Below, piece after piece: positions 1 to 14,152 of a stretch of DNA of 64,000 bases; the first letter of the stretch is position 1, and each line of letters begins with the position of its first letter. The DNA comes from Craterostigma plantagineum (Eukaryota; Streptophyta; Magnoliopsida; Lamiales; Linderniaceae), in assembly GCA_027422505.1 (NCBI GenBank), contig JAPQWV010000668.1:1-64000 (forward strand), read 5' to 3'. The translations under genes and the position numbers were made by a program. Under the pieces are notes generated by a model. It was given only the letters and a program-made list of their open reading frames with translations, had not been told where the DNA came from and did no database searches.

Positions 1-2767
1 CTTCTAATGTAGTCCATAAGTTAGTCGGATTATTTGGAGAACAATATACAAGGATTGTAGCGAACAATTGTCTTAGCGCAGCTGGCATTAAATAATGTGT
101 ACTTTCATGTAAACATTGTTCAACTGTATCATCGTTTTCTAACAAACCCATTGCACCGCTTGCTTCTCTGAATGTTTGGAATAGTTTTCCCTTTACAGTT
201 TTTAAATTTTCGAAGGATGTGGGTCTTCGTGCATGCAATAGTAAAAGCCTCAAGTAGAATCTTTCTCCTTCGGACGGATGACATGTTACAAGACGACCAA
301 CTACTTCACGTTTTTGTCGTTGCTTCCATTTGCTTACATTTCGTATCCAAGTAAAGTATTCTGGGAACTCGACATACAAACAATTTCTGGATATTGCATA
401 ATCAGGTATTCATATGGAAAAATTCAGTTAACGTTGTTCGCTTAACTATAGGGTTGGAAACCAATGTTTGTAGAGATTGATTTGGCGTAAACGATATTAC
501 TTGTTCATTCTCCAGGTGAATGGGTAAAGATATTACAGGCGGTTGTATATGATTCAGATCGAAGCTAAAAATTCTCCAAACAACTTCGGGTGGAGATATC
601 CATCTTGCGCTCTGAAATTTTTTATTTCATCTACGGATATTTCAGGTTCGTTCGAATCTAACGAATACGAAATTTTATCATGACCTTTATAAATATATTT
701 GTAGATATATTTAATCGCCTGAATGGTTGAGCATATTTCAACATTAATATGACAGTTAAATTTTGATAACAGATATGGGTTATATGGAACTACCCATCGA
801 TTGTCTAGATTTGAACCTCTAATATTAACCAAACGACCATTATTTCGGCGGCGATATATAGGATATGCATTTCCGTTACACGTCGTTATTTCGGAGAAAT
901 TTTTTGGGTACTTAAATTTGCATTGGTTATTATTTTTCATGCAACTGCATGATGGATCAAGAATACCGCATGGACCATGTACCATATGTTTTCTTACGAG
1001 ATGAAATAAATGCGGACTATCATTTGGATCAGGTATTCAGCGCACACTAGTTCATCAAATGCAGCAGGAGAAAATAGTTTTGACTGATTTAATATGATTA
1101 AAAAGTGAGCATGTGGTAAACCTCTCTTTTGAAATTCTATTACATACGTATATGCGATCACATTGCCAAATATATTTTTTTTAGTAATTCATTTTTTAGA
1201 ACCTCAAGCTTTGCCCGGAATATTCTGGCTACAATATGTGGCCTATTTTGGACTTCATCAAATGGTAATCATAGAGCTTTTATCTCTGGCCAATTAGGAT
1301 TCGTCATCATGGTTAGAAAAATATCTGGTTTACCGAATCTTTGCACCAGAGTTACGGCATCTAAATATCGTTTTCGCATATCTCTTGGACCACGAATAAA
1401 TGAGGTTGGCAATATTACACGCTTACCAATTTCTATGCCTCTCTTGTATCCTTGAGAAATACTATCTACCCAACCTTGGTAAACCTCTCGTCGTAGACGA
1501 CTTTGTATTTCCTCATTTTTATAGAAATCCAATCTTGAGGTTTCAATCTTTATGTACATATCAACAACATATTGTTGGAATAGTCTTCCAGTGTGAAGTA
1601 AATTTGAGTGATCATTTTCTCTTATCTGTAATTTATAGCAATAGTATTCACGACATGATACATTCAAACTTCGATGCATCCGTGTTCCTGAACCTGTATC
1701 AATTCTTTTAGTTAGTATATACGTTTAAACCGATAAATTATATTGTGGTTTATAAGTGATAACTATACCAACCTTCAGATTCAGCCAACAAGTAGTCGTT
1801 AACGTCTCTGTAATCTGTTATCTTAAAATTAACGTTTCTGCTGTCTAGTGGATGATCATTGCTATATCTATTTACTCTTGAAATATTACGATGCCAACCG
1901 GGTTCTCCGTTAGGAAACATTAGAGGACATTGTAGAGGACGATAGCAACCGTAATAATATTTGATAACTTGAGGCTGATTATTCATAGGATAAACTTGAA
2001 TGTGTGGAGTGACATCCCTATTTTGGTTTTCTGATTCTAACCATATTCCTGCAACTTGTGAGGTAGTCGGTTTGTTATAAACACGCTGATCGATTAAGGG
2101 ATCCATATGTAAAGCGATTTTATACGAATCTAGATTCTCTACATTAATTAAGTTCCTGAAGAAATTTGCATATGGATTATTTTTCATGACATCAGTAAAT
2201 ACTTCAATAGCTTCTTTTTTAAAGCTCGAGTTAGTAGACAAGCGATTTGATATTTCATTGTTGGTGTCAAAAAAATATAACTGGAGGTGTCTCAAATCGT
2301 CACTGCCAATTGGCAACAAGTGATTTATGAAATGATACAATTGTCCTTGTACCCGAAAGGTGTATATACCATGATTTCGTTTTGCTAATGTTTTGTCGTA
2401 ATGCACTCCCATTGAGGTGAATGCGAACATGTTATTATAGCAGCGTACGAAAGTACGTATATGTTTGCATAACTCTGTATCTCCTAAGTATAAGCTCACT
2501 AATTCGGGGGGCATTTCAGTTTCAAGCAATCTCACTTGTCCTAACGAACAACAAAAAGATGGTGGTTCCAAAGATACTCGAATTGCACTACAGTATAAGC
2601 ATTCAGTGGTAGGAGGTAGCAAATCGGGTTCATATTTGAAGAATTGAATATTGATTTTGAGCATTTGCACTATTTCCTAATTTTCTCCTCTGAACGCGTA
2701 AACGATGTTTCTCCCGCATCCTTTCTTCAACACTTATATGCTTTCTTTTCCGACGGTGTGAATCCAT
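1..2767 (-). pseudogene. Helitron Rep/helicase protein, N-terminal part, frame-broken and cut by window edge
   Basis: Minus-strand reading gives the front half of a plant Helitron RepHel protein, the rolling-circle transposase. Order seen: basic start (ATG at 2767-2765, begins MDSHRRKRKH), a Cys-rich segment with ECLYC near 2600, a long Helitron-type N-terminal region (2670-1750), the Helitron_like_N block with GWVDSISQGYKRG and RFGKPDIFLTM (1679-1269), the two-His nuclease motif RGLPHAH near 1120, then the tyrosine motif IKYIYKYIYKGHDK near 700, and finally a stretch with GERFYLRLLL near 260. HUH and Tyr motifs are the hallmarks of Helitron Rep. The helicase domain would lie beyond base 1. 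The frame is broken several times, for example between 2670 and 2767 and between 1269 and 985, so this is a decayed or error-containing copy. The Helitron ends (5'-TC, 3' hairpin-CTRR) were not found. Confidence 0.88.
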
Positions 2768-4130
2768 GTCTATACTAAACTGGCAGTATTTAAACTAAGT
2801 AAATGACATAAGTATTAATGTTACGTCAATCACATACCTGATTTAATTCGGACGGAGCTTCAGACGTAGCAGTTGTCGATACCTAAAACAATGGAAAATA
2901 ATTTTGATAAATATGATTGGTTATAAGTAATGCAAATCGAATCGAACAATGTAGTCGTAAGGCAGAGCATAGCATATAAGTGGAAAGCAACAAATATGAG
3001 TGATAAAGTTGAGAATTAAGATAGACTTTTTAATAACATGAGCCAATAATATCAAATCTGAAGCGAACCTTGTCAGCAAACATAGAAAACAAATGCTAAA
3101 CCTGATAATCAGCAATTTATATGAGAGTTATCGAATTTTAGTCTACCCATCATATTGTTTCCTACCGTCTAGCCAACCAGTTTTCCTCACTAATCACCAA
3201 TTGAAATTTGATTTATAAATATGTTAATGTTAGCCTTATAGTTATAGAATCAAGCGAAGTTATGGAAGAAACAATTGAAAACACCGGATATTAATATTTA
3301 ATCACATTTTCATTTGACATAGCTAATATCTGAAATACATGTACAACAATTCATTACAACATGCAAAGAAAACGATATAAAAAACCAGCATTAGTGTATT
3401 TTATGCCAAACTAAAGCAATAAACAACTAACGAAATAATTCAATATTGCAACAGTTAGCACCGAACACTGGAGTGGAATATAATATCGATAACATGTGAA
3501 AGAATCTATCGTCCGCGCTTACCCATTGGAGGAATTTTAACAATGAGTTGAATTGACAGAGATGATAGAATCTTATGGCCTAGTTAGGGTTTTTGTTCCT
3601 GGGCTTAGTGGGGTTCGGCCTTTTTAATTTAAGTTGCTGGAAAGAAGTCTATTCTAGGTCATCCTTCAGTCTTCTTCCATGAGGCGACGGAGGCAACCGC
3701 CCCACAACTCTACGCCTTACAGTGACGGTCGCCTTGGAACCGCCTGCCAAGGTGTCTGCCTCTAAGTGCTCAGAGGTGATCTGCCGTCGCCTAGCTTGCC
3801 ACAAATAAGTACGATAAAACCTCTTCAAATCGTCCTCTTACACTCACATCCAAACCAAATCGTCGCTCTCAAAGTACAGACAACACGTAGTACATATTAA
3901 CCTTACAGTTCCATGGTCTTTATCCAAATAAGAATTCTAAATACCCCAATTATCTAACATACTAATCTCATAGAAAACCCACGAGGGGTTATATTAGCAT
4001 AAGAAAACACACACATTAAACAAAAAAATAACCAAAAGCAAATATTATACCTTAAATTTTGAAGACGATATCGTCCGTATTTTACGTAAAATATGGAGAA
4101 TGCAAAGGCCGAGGGAGCTACTGTTTTTTT
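2768..4130. other. Non-coding DNA upstream of the Helitron gene
   Basis: AT-rich sequence with no supported ORF. It lies on the 5' side of the minus-strand Helitron coding region and probably holds the Helitron 5' part and its boundary, which I could not place. A GC-richer patch at about 3650-3800 is unlike its surroundings and may be another repeat. Confidence 0.4.
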
Positions 4131-4269
4131 TACCTTTCATGTATATATCCAAATGAGGCACGGTTATTGAGTAAGCCAAGATGGGTACACGTGTCCAACC
4201 CAGTACTTTGAATAGTTAAACCTATAAAATAAATAAAGGACACACGTACAAAGTCATCAACGTCAATAG
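4131..4269 (+). repeat. Direct repeat, copy 1 (about 139 bp)
   Basis: Runs from tacctttcatgtatat to catcaacgtcaatag and is repeated with few differences at 4417-4551. Shared landmarks are AAATGAGGCACGGTTATTGA and GGGTACACGTGTCCAAC. The spacer between copies is about 147 bp. The unit includes an ACACGTGT palindrome. Confidence 0.85.
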
Positions 4270-4416
4270 AATAATATTGCATAACGTAGTAGCATAACTG
4301 ATTATAGGATTATAAGTGTAACATAATTAATGGAAGTGTGCCAAACTGTAAGATCATAGAGACACGGTCACTAATGTAGCTATAAATGTCTGATTATCTG
4401 ACTATATGACTAAGTT

Positions 4417-4551
4417 CACCTTTCATATATATCTAAATGAGGCACGGTTATTGAGCAAGCCAAAATGGGTACACGTGTCCAACCTAGTAAATGGAATAGT
4501 TAAACCTATAATAAATAAAGGACACATGTACAAAGTCATCAACGTGAATAG
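4417..4551 (+). repeat. Direct repeat, copy 2 (about 135 bp)
   Basis: Second copy of the unit at 4131-4269, with a few substitutions and small indels. No ORF or terminal inverted repeat was seen around the pair. Confidence 0.85.
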
Positions 4552-5539
4552 TGACTGAGCAAACATACACAGTACATAAAATGTTAGATTCCGTCAGTTC
4601 TAGGTAATAGCTCACTAACAATAATTTTTTATTTAAAATTCAACTAACGAATAAACGTACCGTCAACCTAAACGATACCGAACACTTCGTACTTATATGT
4701 ATTAAGATATATATATCCAAGCCAATATTATGCCATCCTTCGAGGCCCATTTCATGCGAGGCCCAGACCAAATATCTTACCCAAACCCGATTCTTTGACC
4801 CGCTACGGACCCGACCCACCTAAACCTAGTCTTGAAGCATCGATCACGTTTTACTATTTAATAATTAATCACACGGACTTCAAACGGCTCATTCTCCAAT
4901 TTAGTTAATGCAACCATTTCGAGAACGTTATCCGATTCTTCACCTTTTTCCATCCCCAAGCCAGTTGAAGTGCGTGCGCCTCACGCATACCGAAGATCGA
5001 GAGAGAAGATGTCGCACGCTCACAGCGGCGCGTGGACTTCATAAGTTGCCGTAATTCAGCTATTGCAAGGATATTGATAAGCTTAAAGAGTGGACCACAA
5101 ATTTCCAGAAATGTCCTCTGACGCGTGTGCCATGTACTTGGGGAAAGTCGTAATTTTACATACTTCAAATTAATTAAATTATTCTACGAAAATATGAGTG
5201 GAAAAAATTTTTTTTTTTTTTTCCTTTCGAGTGGAAGATATCGGACAATGAAAAACTGGAATCAACAGTCAACCCACGGTATCACGTGTGACGTGTCCAG
5301 TTATTTATTACATCGTTCTTTTCTCTTTTTTCTTTTCTTTTTAATATATAATAAATCGAAAAATATCAGTCTTTTTTAGCATTATCTCCAAGAAACATTT
5401 CAAGGTAGTGAAAACTGCTCGTGGGAAAAGGAAAAGGAGAATCGAAGCTGGTACGTGTGCTGCTTGATTTATTGCAATTTCTTCTTCATTTTCTGTAGTA
5501 ATTTTTCTTTTTTCTTTTTTCTTGGTGGTACGAAAAGCT
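4552..5539 (+). other. Intergenic and probable promoter/5' UTR of the MBD gene
   Basis: No supported ORF. Contains a G-box core CACGTG at about 5283, and T-rich and pyrimidine-rich leader sequence from about 5320 up to the ATG at 5540. The minus-strand ORF at 4905-5168 has no recognisable family feature. Confidence 0.4.
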
Positions 5540-7007
5540 ATGTCGGCAACTAAGAACAGCGAAGAAGTTGTGTCGGTGGAGCTACCTGCGCCTGGTTCCT
5601 GGAAAAAAATGGTATCTTTTTTTCATCTCTCTTTTTACGTGTTTCTGCTATGATTTCGTTGATTTCTCTATGTTTATCTGCAAAATTCGATCTTTCGAGG
5701 GTTTATTGTTGGTTGGTAACGAGTTTTGAGTTGACTGGTTAGGGTTTTCTTTTACTGTAATATGAGCTTTGTTGAAGGACTGAGAACTTGGGGGAAGTTC
5801 ATATCTTGAGGGGTTTTTGCTTCCTTTTACTCCCTTTTTCTACGTTTCATAGTTGATTAGTTTTAATTTTACCTTTTTTTTTATATAAAAACTGTTTTCT
5901 GATAAGTGGCTTCATATGTTGCTTCCATTCCACTTCCTTCAACACATGTTTTCAGCTTGTCAGAATCTAGCAACATTGATTTAAGATTTTACTATTACCT
6001 TCGTTGAACTGAAGATTTCCTTAAAATTAAGGGGTTTTCTCGGCGAATAAGATGAATTCTTGGGTGAATTTACCTCAGCTTTTGTTAGATATGAAGGTCA
6101 GTGACCATTTAAGCCTCATATCCCAACGTATGAGTTAATGGGTGCAAAGGATTTTTAACAAACCATGGTTAGTTCTTTTCGTTTAGTCATTAGGTTATGT
6201 AGTTGTTGTAGCAATCAAACCATGGTTAGTTCTTCTGTAGTTGTTTCTACCTATTGAAGAAATGTCATTACGTCTTGCCACGTGTTAAAACTGCGATTAT
6301 TTCGATATTTGCGACAGTATTTACCGAACAATCCAAAGAAGAGCGAGATCGTCTTCGTCGCCCCGACGGGCGAGGAGATTAGCAACCGCAAACAGCTCGA
6401 GCAGTACCTCAAGACGAATCCCGGGAATCCCGGGCTGCCCGAATTCGACTGGGGCACGGGCGAAACGCCTAGGAGGTCTGCCCGAATCAGCGAAAAGGTG
6501 AAAGCTTCTCCTCCCTCGAAAGACATAGAACAGCCCAAGAAGAAGGGAAGACGATCATCGCTCGCCAAGAAAGACAAGGAGAAGGAGAAAGAAACTAGCG
6601 ACGCGCTACTGAATAAAGAATCTGATGAGAAGATGGATGCTGAAATGCCCGACGCAGAAGCTGAGAAGAAGCCCGAAGAAGAAGAAGAAGATGGAGACAA
6701 GAAAGATGGGCCCGAGGAGGTAATAACAACTGAGAAGGCTGAAAATGATGTCACTGAGGAGAAGAAGAACGATGACAGCATAGAAGAGTCTGTGAAAGAA
6801 GATGCTGATGAGAAGCTTGCGAAAGAGACGACTAACGGCAAAGTTTCGGACAAGGAAGCAGCGGCTGATGCAGTCGAGGAGAAGAATGAAGACGGGCCCG
6901 CCGATGAAGAAAAGAAAGAAGGGGTGGAGGAAAATGGTAAGGTCAACGAGCCTGGGCCCGCAGTTTCGCCACGTCATCATCCATCTCCTTCGCCTATTAG
7001 CTGTTGA
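5540..7007 (+). CDS. MBD11: Methyl-CpG-binding domain protein, MBD10/MBD11 type
   Basis: Two exons, 5540-5611 (24 codons) and 6318-7007, joined in phase 0 across a 706-bp GT-AG intron, giving about 253 residues. Exon 1 encodes [20 protein letters not shown] and ends in WKKM; exon 2 opens [13 protein letters not shown] and continues [37 protein letters not shown]. This is the MBD fold of the plant MBD10/11 class, followed by [12 protein letters not shown] and a long Lys/Glu-rich disordered tail typical of the class. MBD10/11 are nuclear chromatin proteins and, by established work, are not strong methyl-CpG binders. The loop between WKK and KKSEIVF is about three residues shorter than in Arabidopsis MBD11 as I remember it. 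The Ser-rich minus-strand ORF over the same bases is only a mirror of the acidic tail. Confidence 0.9.
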
Positions 7008-7603
7008 GTAAAGAGTGTAACTTGTTAGTAGTAAGTGTGACTTGTGTAGCGTGTTTGTGTCTGTTTATCTCATGAACGATCTGCTGCTTTCATTCCTCGT
7101 GGACTTGGATTCGATGTTGTGTATTTTAGGCGTGTTTTCTAGATTGCGATAGGTCGTAGTTTTCGTCGCGAACTCATGCGCTGTGTTGATTGTCTGTCGT
7201 TTTGTCTTACGATTGGTAATAAGATGGGGCACATAACCACTGTTAATTTTGCTTGTATGCTCTATTTATTGCTCATCTTCCATGGCCGCCTTTCAAGGTT
7301 TTTTCTGATGTTTTTTGTGGGATTGTAAGATTCTAATCTAACAAGACAAACATGAATTTTCGATCAAGAATCCTCAGAGAAAAAAGGCATAGCTTTGAGG
7401 TAATGAAAAAGGTAAGGAATCTCATTCCAAGCCCACAAGCCAAATCAAGAAACTCATCTTTGAGATTAGGTTTGGAATCTTGCCATGATTTTGGTCAATC
7501 TCCAAGCTACAAACTATGTCCAAACCCCAAGGTGCAAGAAAGTTTCGATCTTTATTGTTGTTATTAACACTAAAACAATGATATCCTCTTCATCTTCAAC
7601 ATT
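7008..7603 (+). other. MBD 3' UTR and glucanase upstream region
   Basis: The T-rich sequence after the MBD stop fits a 3' UTR. The short ORF at 7352-7567 shows no family feature. The 5' leader of the glucanase probably begins within the last 100 bp. Confidence 0.4.
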
Positions 7604-8848
7604 ATGAGCTTCTCGTCCTTCTTCCTCTGCATATTCTTCCTCGTATGTACCCAATTATCTGATGGTATATTTCTCCTAATCTCTACTCTTAAATGCACAA
7701 TCCGCATAATCTCTGTAACAATCTCAACTTCTATTTTTCTCTTAAATGTCCGATTTTCAGTCGCTCGAGCTTTCACCGGGACGTACGGCGTAAACTACGG
7801 TCGAATAGCAGACAACATCCCACCGCCCGAGAGCGTAGTAACCCTATTACAGGCAAACAAGATTAAAAACATACGAATCTACGACGCAGACCACAAAGTG
7901 CTAAACGCATTCAACGGCTCGGGGATCGAAATCATCGTAGGGCTCGGAAACGAATACCTAACACAAATGAGCGTAAGCCAAGACGCGGCGATCCAATGGG
8001 TCAAGGAAAACGTCGAGCCCTTCTACCCAAGCACGTCCATCACCGGGATAGCAGTGGGCAACGAAATCCTCGGCGGGGTCGATTTGGAATTATGGGAAGT
8101 ATTGGTCCCCGCAGTGAAAAACGTCTACAACGCCCTCCGATATTTAGGGCTCGCAGAGAAGATACAAGTCTCGAGCCCACACTCGGAGGCAGTTTTCGCA
8201 ATCACATTCCCGCCTTCCGCGGGGGCGTTTAAGGAAAGCGTGGTACCTTACATGAGGCCTCTCCTACAGTTCTTTGCGCAGATACGTACGCCTTTTTACA
8301 TAAACGCCTACCCTTTTCTCGCCTACATCAGCGACCCGAACCACATCGACTTGAATTACGCCTTATTCGAGAAAAATCCCGGGATTTACGACGCAAAGAC
8401 TAAGCTCCATTACGACAACATGTTCGATGCCATGGTGGACGCTTCTTACGCTGCTTTGGAGAGGGCGGGATTTCCTAGGATGGAAGTGATCGTGTCTGAA
8501 ACGGGCTGGGCTTCGAAGGGGGACGAGAATGAGGTCGGGGCGAATGTGAAGAACGCTAAGACTTATAACAGGAATCTGAGGAAGAGGTTGCTGAAGAAGA
8601 AGGGGACTCCTTACAGGCCGAGGAGGGTGGTCAAGGGCTATGTGTTTGCTCTGTTTAATGAGAATTCTAAGCCCGGCCCTACCTCAGAAAGGAACTTTGG
8701 GCTGTTTAAGGCTGATGGGAGCATTTCGTACGACGTTGGGTTCAGAGGATTGGTTCCTAGCTCGGGCTTTTCGTGGGTTATTGGGTTGGGCCGGTTTTCT
8801 CTGTTTCGGGTTGTGGCTGTGGGTTTAGTAGTACTCACTATGATGTAG
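7604..8848 (+). CDS. Glucan endo-1,3-beta-glucosidase (GH17), probably GPI-anchored
   Basis: Hydrolyses internal beta-1,3-glucosidic bonds of glucans such as callose at the cell surface. Proposed exons are 7604-7664 and 7761-8848 (382 residues). The 96-bp GT-AG intron sits in the signal peptide, as is usual in this family, and its length is divisible by three, so the frame also reads through it. Signal peptide MSFSSFFLCIFFLVCTQLSD is followed by the GH17 start GTYGVNYGRIADN. The proton donor Glu is residue 122 (AVGNEILGG) and the nucleophile Glu is residue 267 (VSETGWASKG). The C-terminus after GLVPSSG is hydrophobic, which suggests a GPI-attachment signal; no X8/CBM43 domain is present. The layout resembles Arabidopsis glucanase 11/14-type genes. 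Frame is intact. Confidence 0.93.
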   Translation: MSFSSFFLCIFFLVCTQLSDGIFLLISTLKCTIRIISVTISTSIFLLNVRFSVARAFTGTYGVNYGRIADNIPPPESVVTLLQANKIKNIRIYDADHKVLNAFNGSGIEIIVGLGNEYLTQMSVSQDAAIQWVKENVEPFYPSTSITGIAVGNEILGGVDLELWEVLVPAVKNVYNALRYLGLAEKIQVSSPHSEAVFAITFPPSAGAFKESVVPYMRPLLQFFAQIRTPFYINAYPFLAYISDPNHIDLNYALFEKNPGIYDAKTKLHYDNMFDAMVDASYAALERAGFPRMEVIVSETGWASKGDENEVGANVKNAKTYNRNLRKRLLKKKGTPYRPRRVVKGYVFALFNENSKPGPTSERNFGLFKADGSISYDVGFRGLVPSSGFSWVIGLGRFSLFRVVAVGLVVLTMM

Positions 8849-9014
8849 AATTGATGTTTTTCTAACGTTAAAAAGAAAAGCCATATAATGTCTGAAGGAA
8901 TAGGAATCATTATCATACACAGATCAAATCAAAACTCAAGCTCAATGTGTGACCAACCATGTTTCAATCCTATCAAGTATGGCATCGAAAGCAAGTTCAG
9001 TGATAACTAACCTC

Positions 9015-11777
<2,763 letters not shown>

Positions 11778-11892
11778 CTTCGCCGAAGGATGACCAAAAT
11801 TGAGCTGAATTAGAATCTGGTTTTTCACAAAGAACCCCTATTGATCGAGATTTATGGATGTGTAACAACGGCGAAAATCTGTAATATCCGAT

Positions 11893-11897
11893 ATGTT

Positions 11898-11937
<40 letters not shown>
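11893..11937. repeat. (GT)n(GA)n microsatellite in SRP54 leader
   Basis: GT dinucleotides followed by GA dinucleotides, just upstream of the SRP54 start on its template side. On the gene strand this is a CT-rich leader, common in plant 5' UTRs. Confidence 0.9.
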
Positions 11938-11990
11938 CAAAGGAATTGGGACGGAACGTCGTCGTATCTTCTACGCTGACTTAAGCCAAA

Positions 11991-12037
11991 TTGGGCTAAT
12001 TTTGGGCTTTCATTGAGTACATTGAGTTAAAGGCCCA
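11991..12037. promoter_or_regulatory. Site II-like elements (TGGGCY) upstream of SRP54
   Basis: TTGGGCT at 11991-11997 and 12002-12008 and GGCCCA at 12032-12037 cluster about 215-260 bp upstream of the SRP54 ATG. TGGGCY motifs are TCP-binding site II elements known from promoters of plant housekeeping and translation genes. Function here is inferred. Confidence 0.5.
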
Positions 12038-12327
12038 TTCGAGTATAAAGGCTAATCTAAATATTTATGTAACTGTCATTCTATTCAATTCATTGTTTCA
12101 CACTAAATTAAATTTCCCCATGAAAAATTAAAGCGTAGTTTAAGTTAGCTTCCCAAGTGAGGTATGAAAGAAAAGAATAGATCACATTTATGAGATCATT
12201 AGTTGTTCTATCGTCGGATTATTCGTACACAAGATGAAGAGATTAATAAAAAGTAAATAAGTTTTCCAATCAATCATTATAATCAAATGAGCATACATCA
12301 AATATATATATATATATATTTATATTA

Positions 12328-13266
12328 TTAAATAGCAATGAGGTCATCATCGGCACCACCATGATGTATCCGATCTAAGATAAGAATCAATCCCATGACA
12401 AAAGCACTATCTACTCCAGGCATTAAGCTACGCAAGAAAACGTCACTCCCAAGCACGACATTAGTAGAAGCATCCACTTTGCGTCTGATCTCAGCCACGA
12501 TCTCTTTGTCAGAGTCGTAGATAGTGCAATTCCGACATGCGAACGAGCCCTCGATTTGGTAGTACACTTTGCTTTGTTTGTCGTACACTTCCACGACGAT
12601 TGCGGACCGTCCGATTATGGATGATCGACGGACGCTGAAGATCGGCCGTTGCTTGGGCTCCTTCGCCTTGGAACCCTTCCCATCTTGATGAAGGCTTGGC
12701 CTCTAATTAAATAATAGAATTTTTCTTGATTTTAGTAGTGCTGGTATCTAAATCTACATGCCCAATCTTTAAAAGAAAATTATCTCGTTTCGTTATATAT
12801 TCCACAATCAAGTAAGATAAAAAAAAAAAAAAAAAGGAACCTCAAATTTTACTCCAATTTTAAATTAACATACACCGAGAAAAATTGGCCAGAATCCAAA
12901 ATTGAATTAATGTTGGAATCGAGGTTACTTCACAAATTTATATATAAAAATATACACGTGTATGTGTATTGTATGTAAATCCATCATATTTGAGGGAAAA
13001 AAAGGTTCATAATTAATAAATTAAATTGGAACCTTCCGGCGAACGGTGGCTACGGATCCGCCGGCGACGTCCATAAGCACGAGCTCAGAAGCCTCCCCGC
13101 CGTCGGGATTGCCGTAGGAGTCGACCCGGAAAACGAGGTCGCCGGCGCAGTCGTAGGCGGCGAACCCATCGCCGGCGGAGAAGAGACTCGTCTTCTGCAC
13201 AGTGAGACTCGTCTCTTCGTCGCAAGTGTATATGTCTCCTACAATCGCTACACGCTTCTTCTTCAT
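12328..13266 (-). CDS. LURP-one-related (LOR, tubby-like fold) protein
   Basis: Two exons, 13266-13033 and 12702-12328, phase 0, about 202 residues, the usual size for LOR proteins. Exon 1 has LTVQKTSLFSAGDGFAAYD, GDLVFRVDSYGN and ELVLMDVAGGSVATVRRK; exon 2 has RPIFSVRRSSIIGRSAIVVE, YYQIEGSFACRNCTIYD, EIVAEIRRKVDASTNVVLG and VFLRSLMPGVDSAFVMGLI. These are the standard LOR blocks; LURP1 of Arabidopsis is needed for basal defence, but most members have no known reaction. An in-frame upstream ATG at 13323 would add 19 residues; I chose 13266 because family similarity starts near there. The segment after RPSLHQ reads DGKGSKAKEPK; the +1 frame gives a RWEGF-like block typical of the family, suggesting two compensating single-base errors near 12685 and 12655. 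Confidence 0.85.
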
Positions 13267-13453
13267 CTTCACATCAGATATTATATTGAATCTCCATGAG
13301 TTCTTATTCAGAAGAATCAACATGACGTGTCACTTTATGTAACATAGGCGTTAGTCAAGTAGTAGTAGATTCAACGCCGTCATTGTCAACGCTCATTGAA
13401 GACTTTCTTGTAATTATCAGCCGACTAAGGATTTAAGGCCGTATTTTATTAAC

Positions 13454-13837
13454 GGCCAAAATTTAGGTCGCTAAGTTCACGTGTTTTTGTTTTTGGGTCA
13501 CAATGTTTGATAATTGCAAAAATAGGTCACTAACTATGTATATTAAAACAAATTCGATCACCCTTCATTTTGGGTCACTAAGTATACGTATTTTCAATTT
13601 TGGATCACTAATTATACGTATTCTAAGTTTTGAGTCGCTATATTAAATCCATTTTCGCATTTATAAAAACATAGTGACTCAAAATCGAAAACATGTATAC
13701 TTAGTGACCCAAAAAATGAGAGGGTAACCCAAATTTGTTCTGACATTTATAATTAGTGACCTACTTTGCAATTCTCAAACATAGTGACCTAAAAACGAAA
13801 ACGTGTATACTTAGTGACCTAAAATAATAATTTGGCC
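13454..13837. mobile_element. Foldback MITE, MULE-like, 9-bp TSD
   Basis: Starts GGCCAAAATTTAGGTCGCTA and ends with the inverted counterpart AGTGACCTAAAATAATAATT followed by TGGCC. The arms repeat GGTCACTAAGTATAC-type motifs throughout, so most of the element can fold back. Flanks are tttattaac (left) and tttattaaa (right), 8 of 9 identical, consistent with a Mutator-like 9-bp duplication. The same family occurs at 37811-38376. No coding capacity. Confidence 0.8.
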
Positions 13838-14152
13838 TTTATTAAATTCACCGTTGCATTTGCAGCTTAAAATTAGTTGATTATATTCATGACGAGGTCG
13901 GTAACCAGCTTCTAGAACTATTACTAATCCAGTATCCATTATCATCTATGGTTAGTTTAGGTTAAGTATATTTAGTTCAACTATATATGCCGTAATCTCC
14001 ATGCATACTCAACCCAAGTACTACTATATAATAATAAGTATGTAGCTCCGTCGTCATGAACTACATTTTGTAATTTTTTTATCATTAAATTAGTACCCTC
14101 CATTGGATTGTTTAATAGTAAGCATACAACTTATCCTACTATGATAATTTAT

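Noticed and set aside
6251..6946. Long Ser/Phe-rich ORF on the minus strand
   Set aside because: It is the antisense of the Lys/Glu-rich MBD tail; its composition follows from that and it has no family feature.
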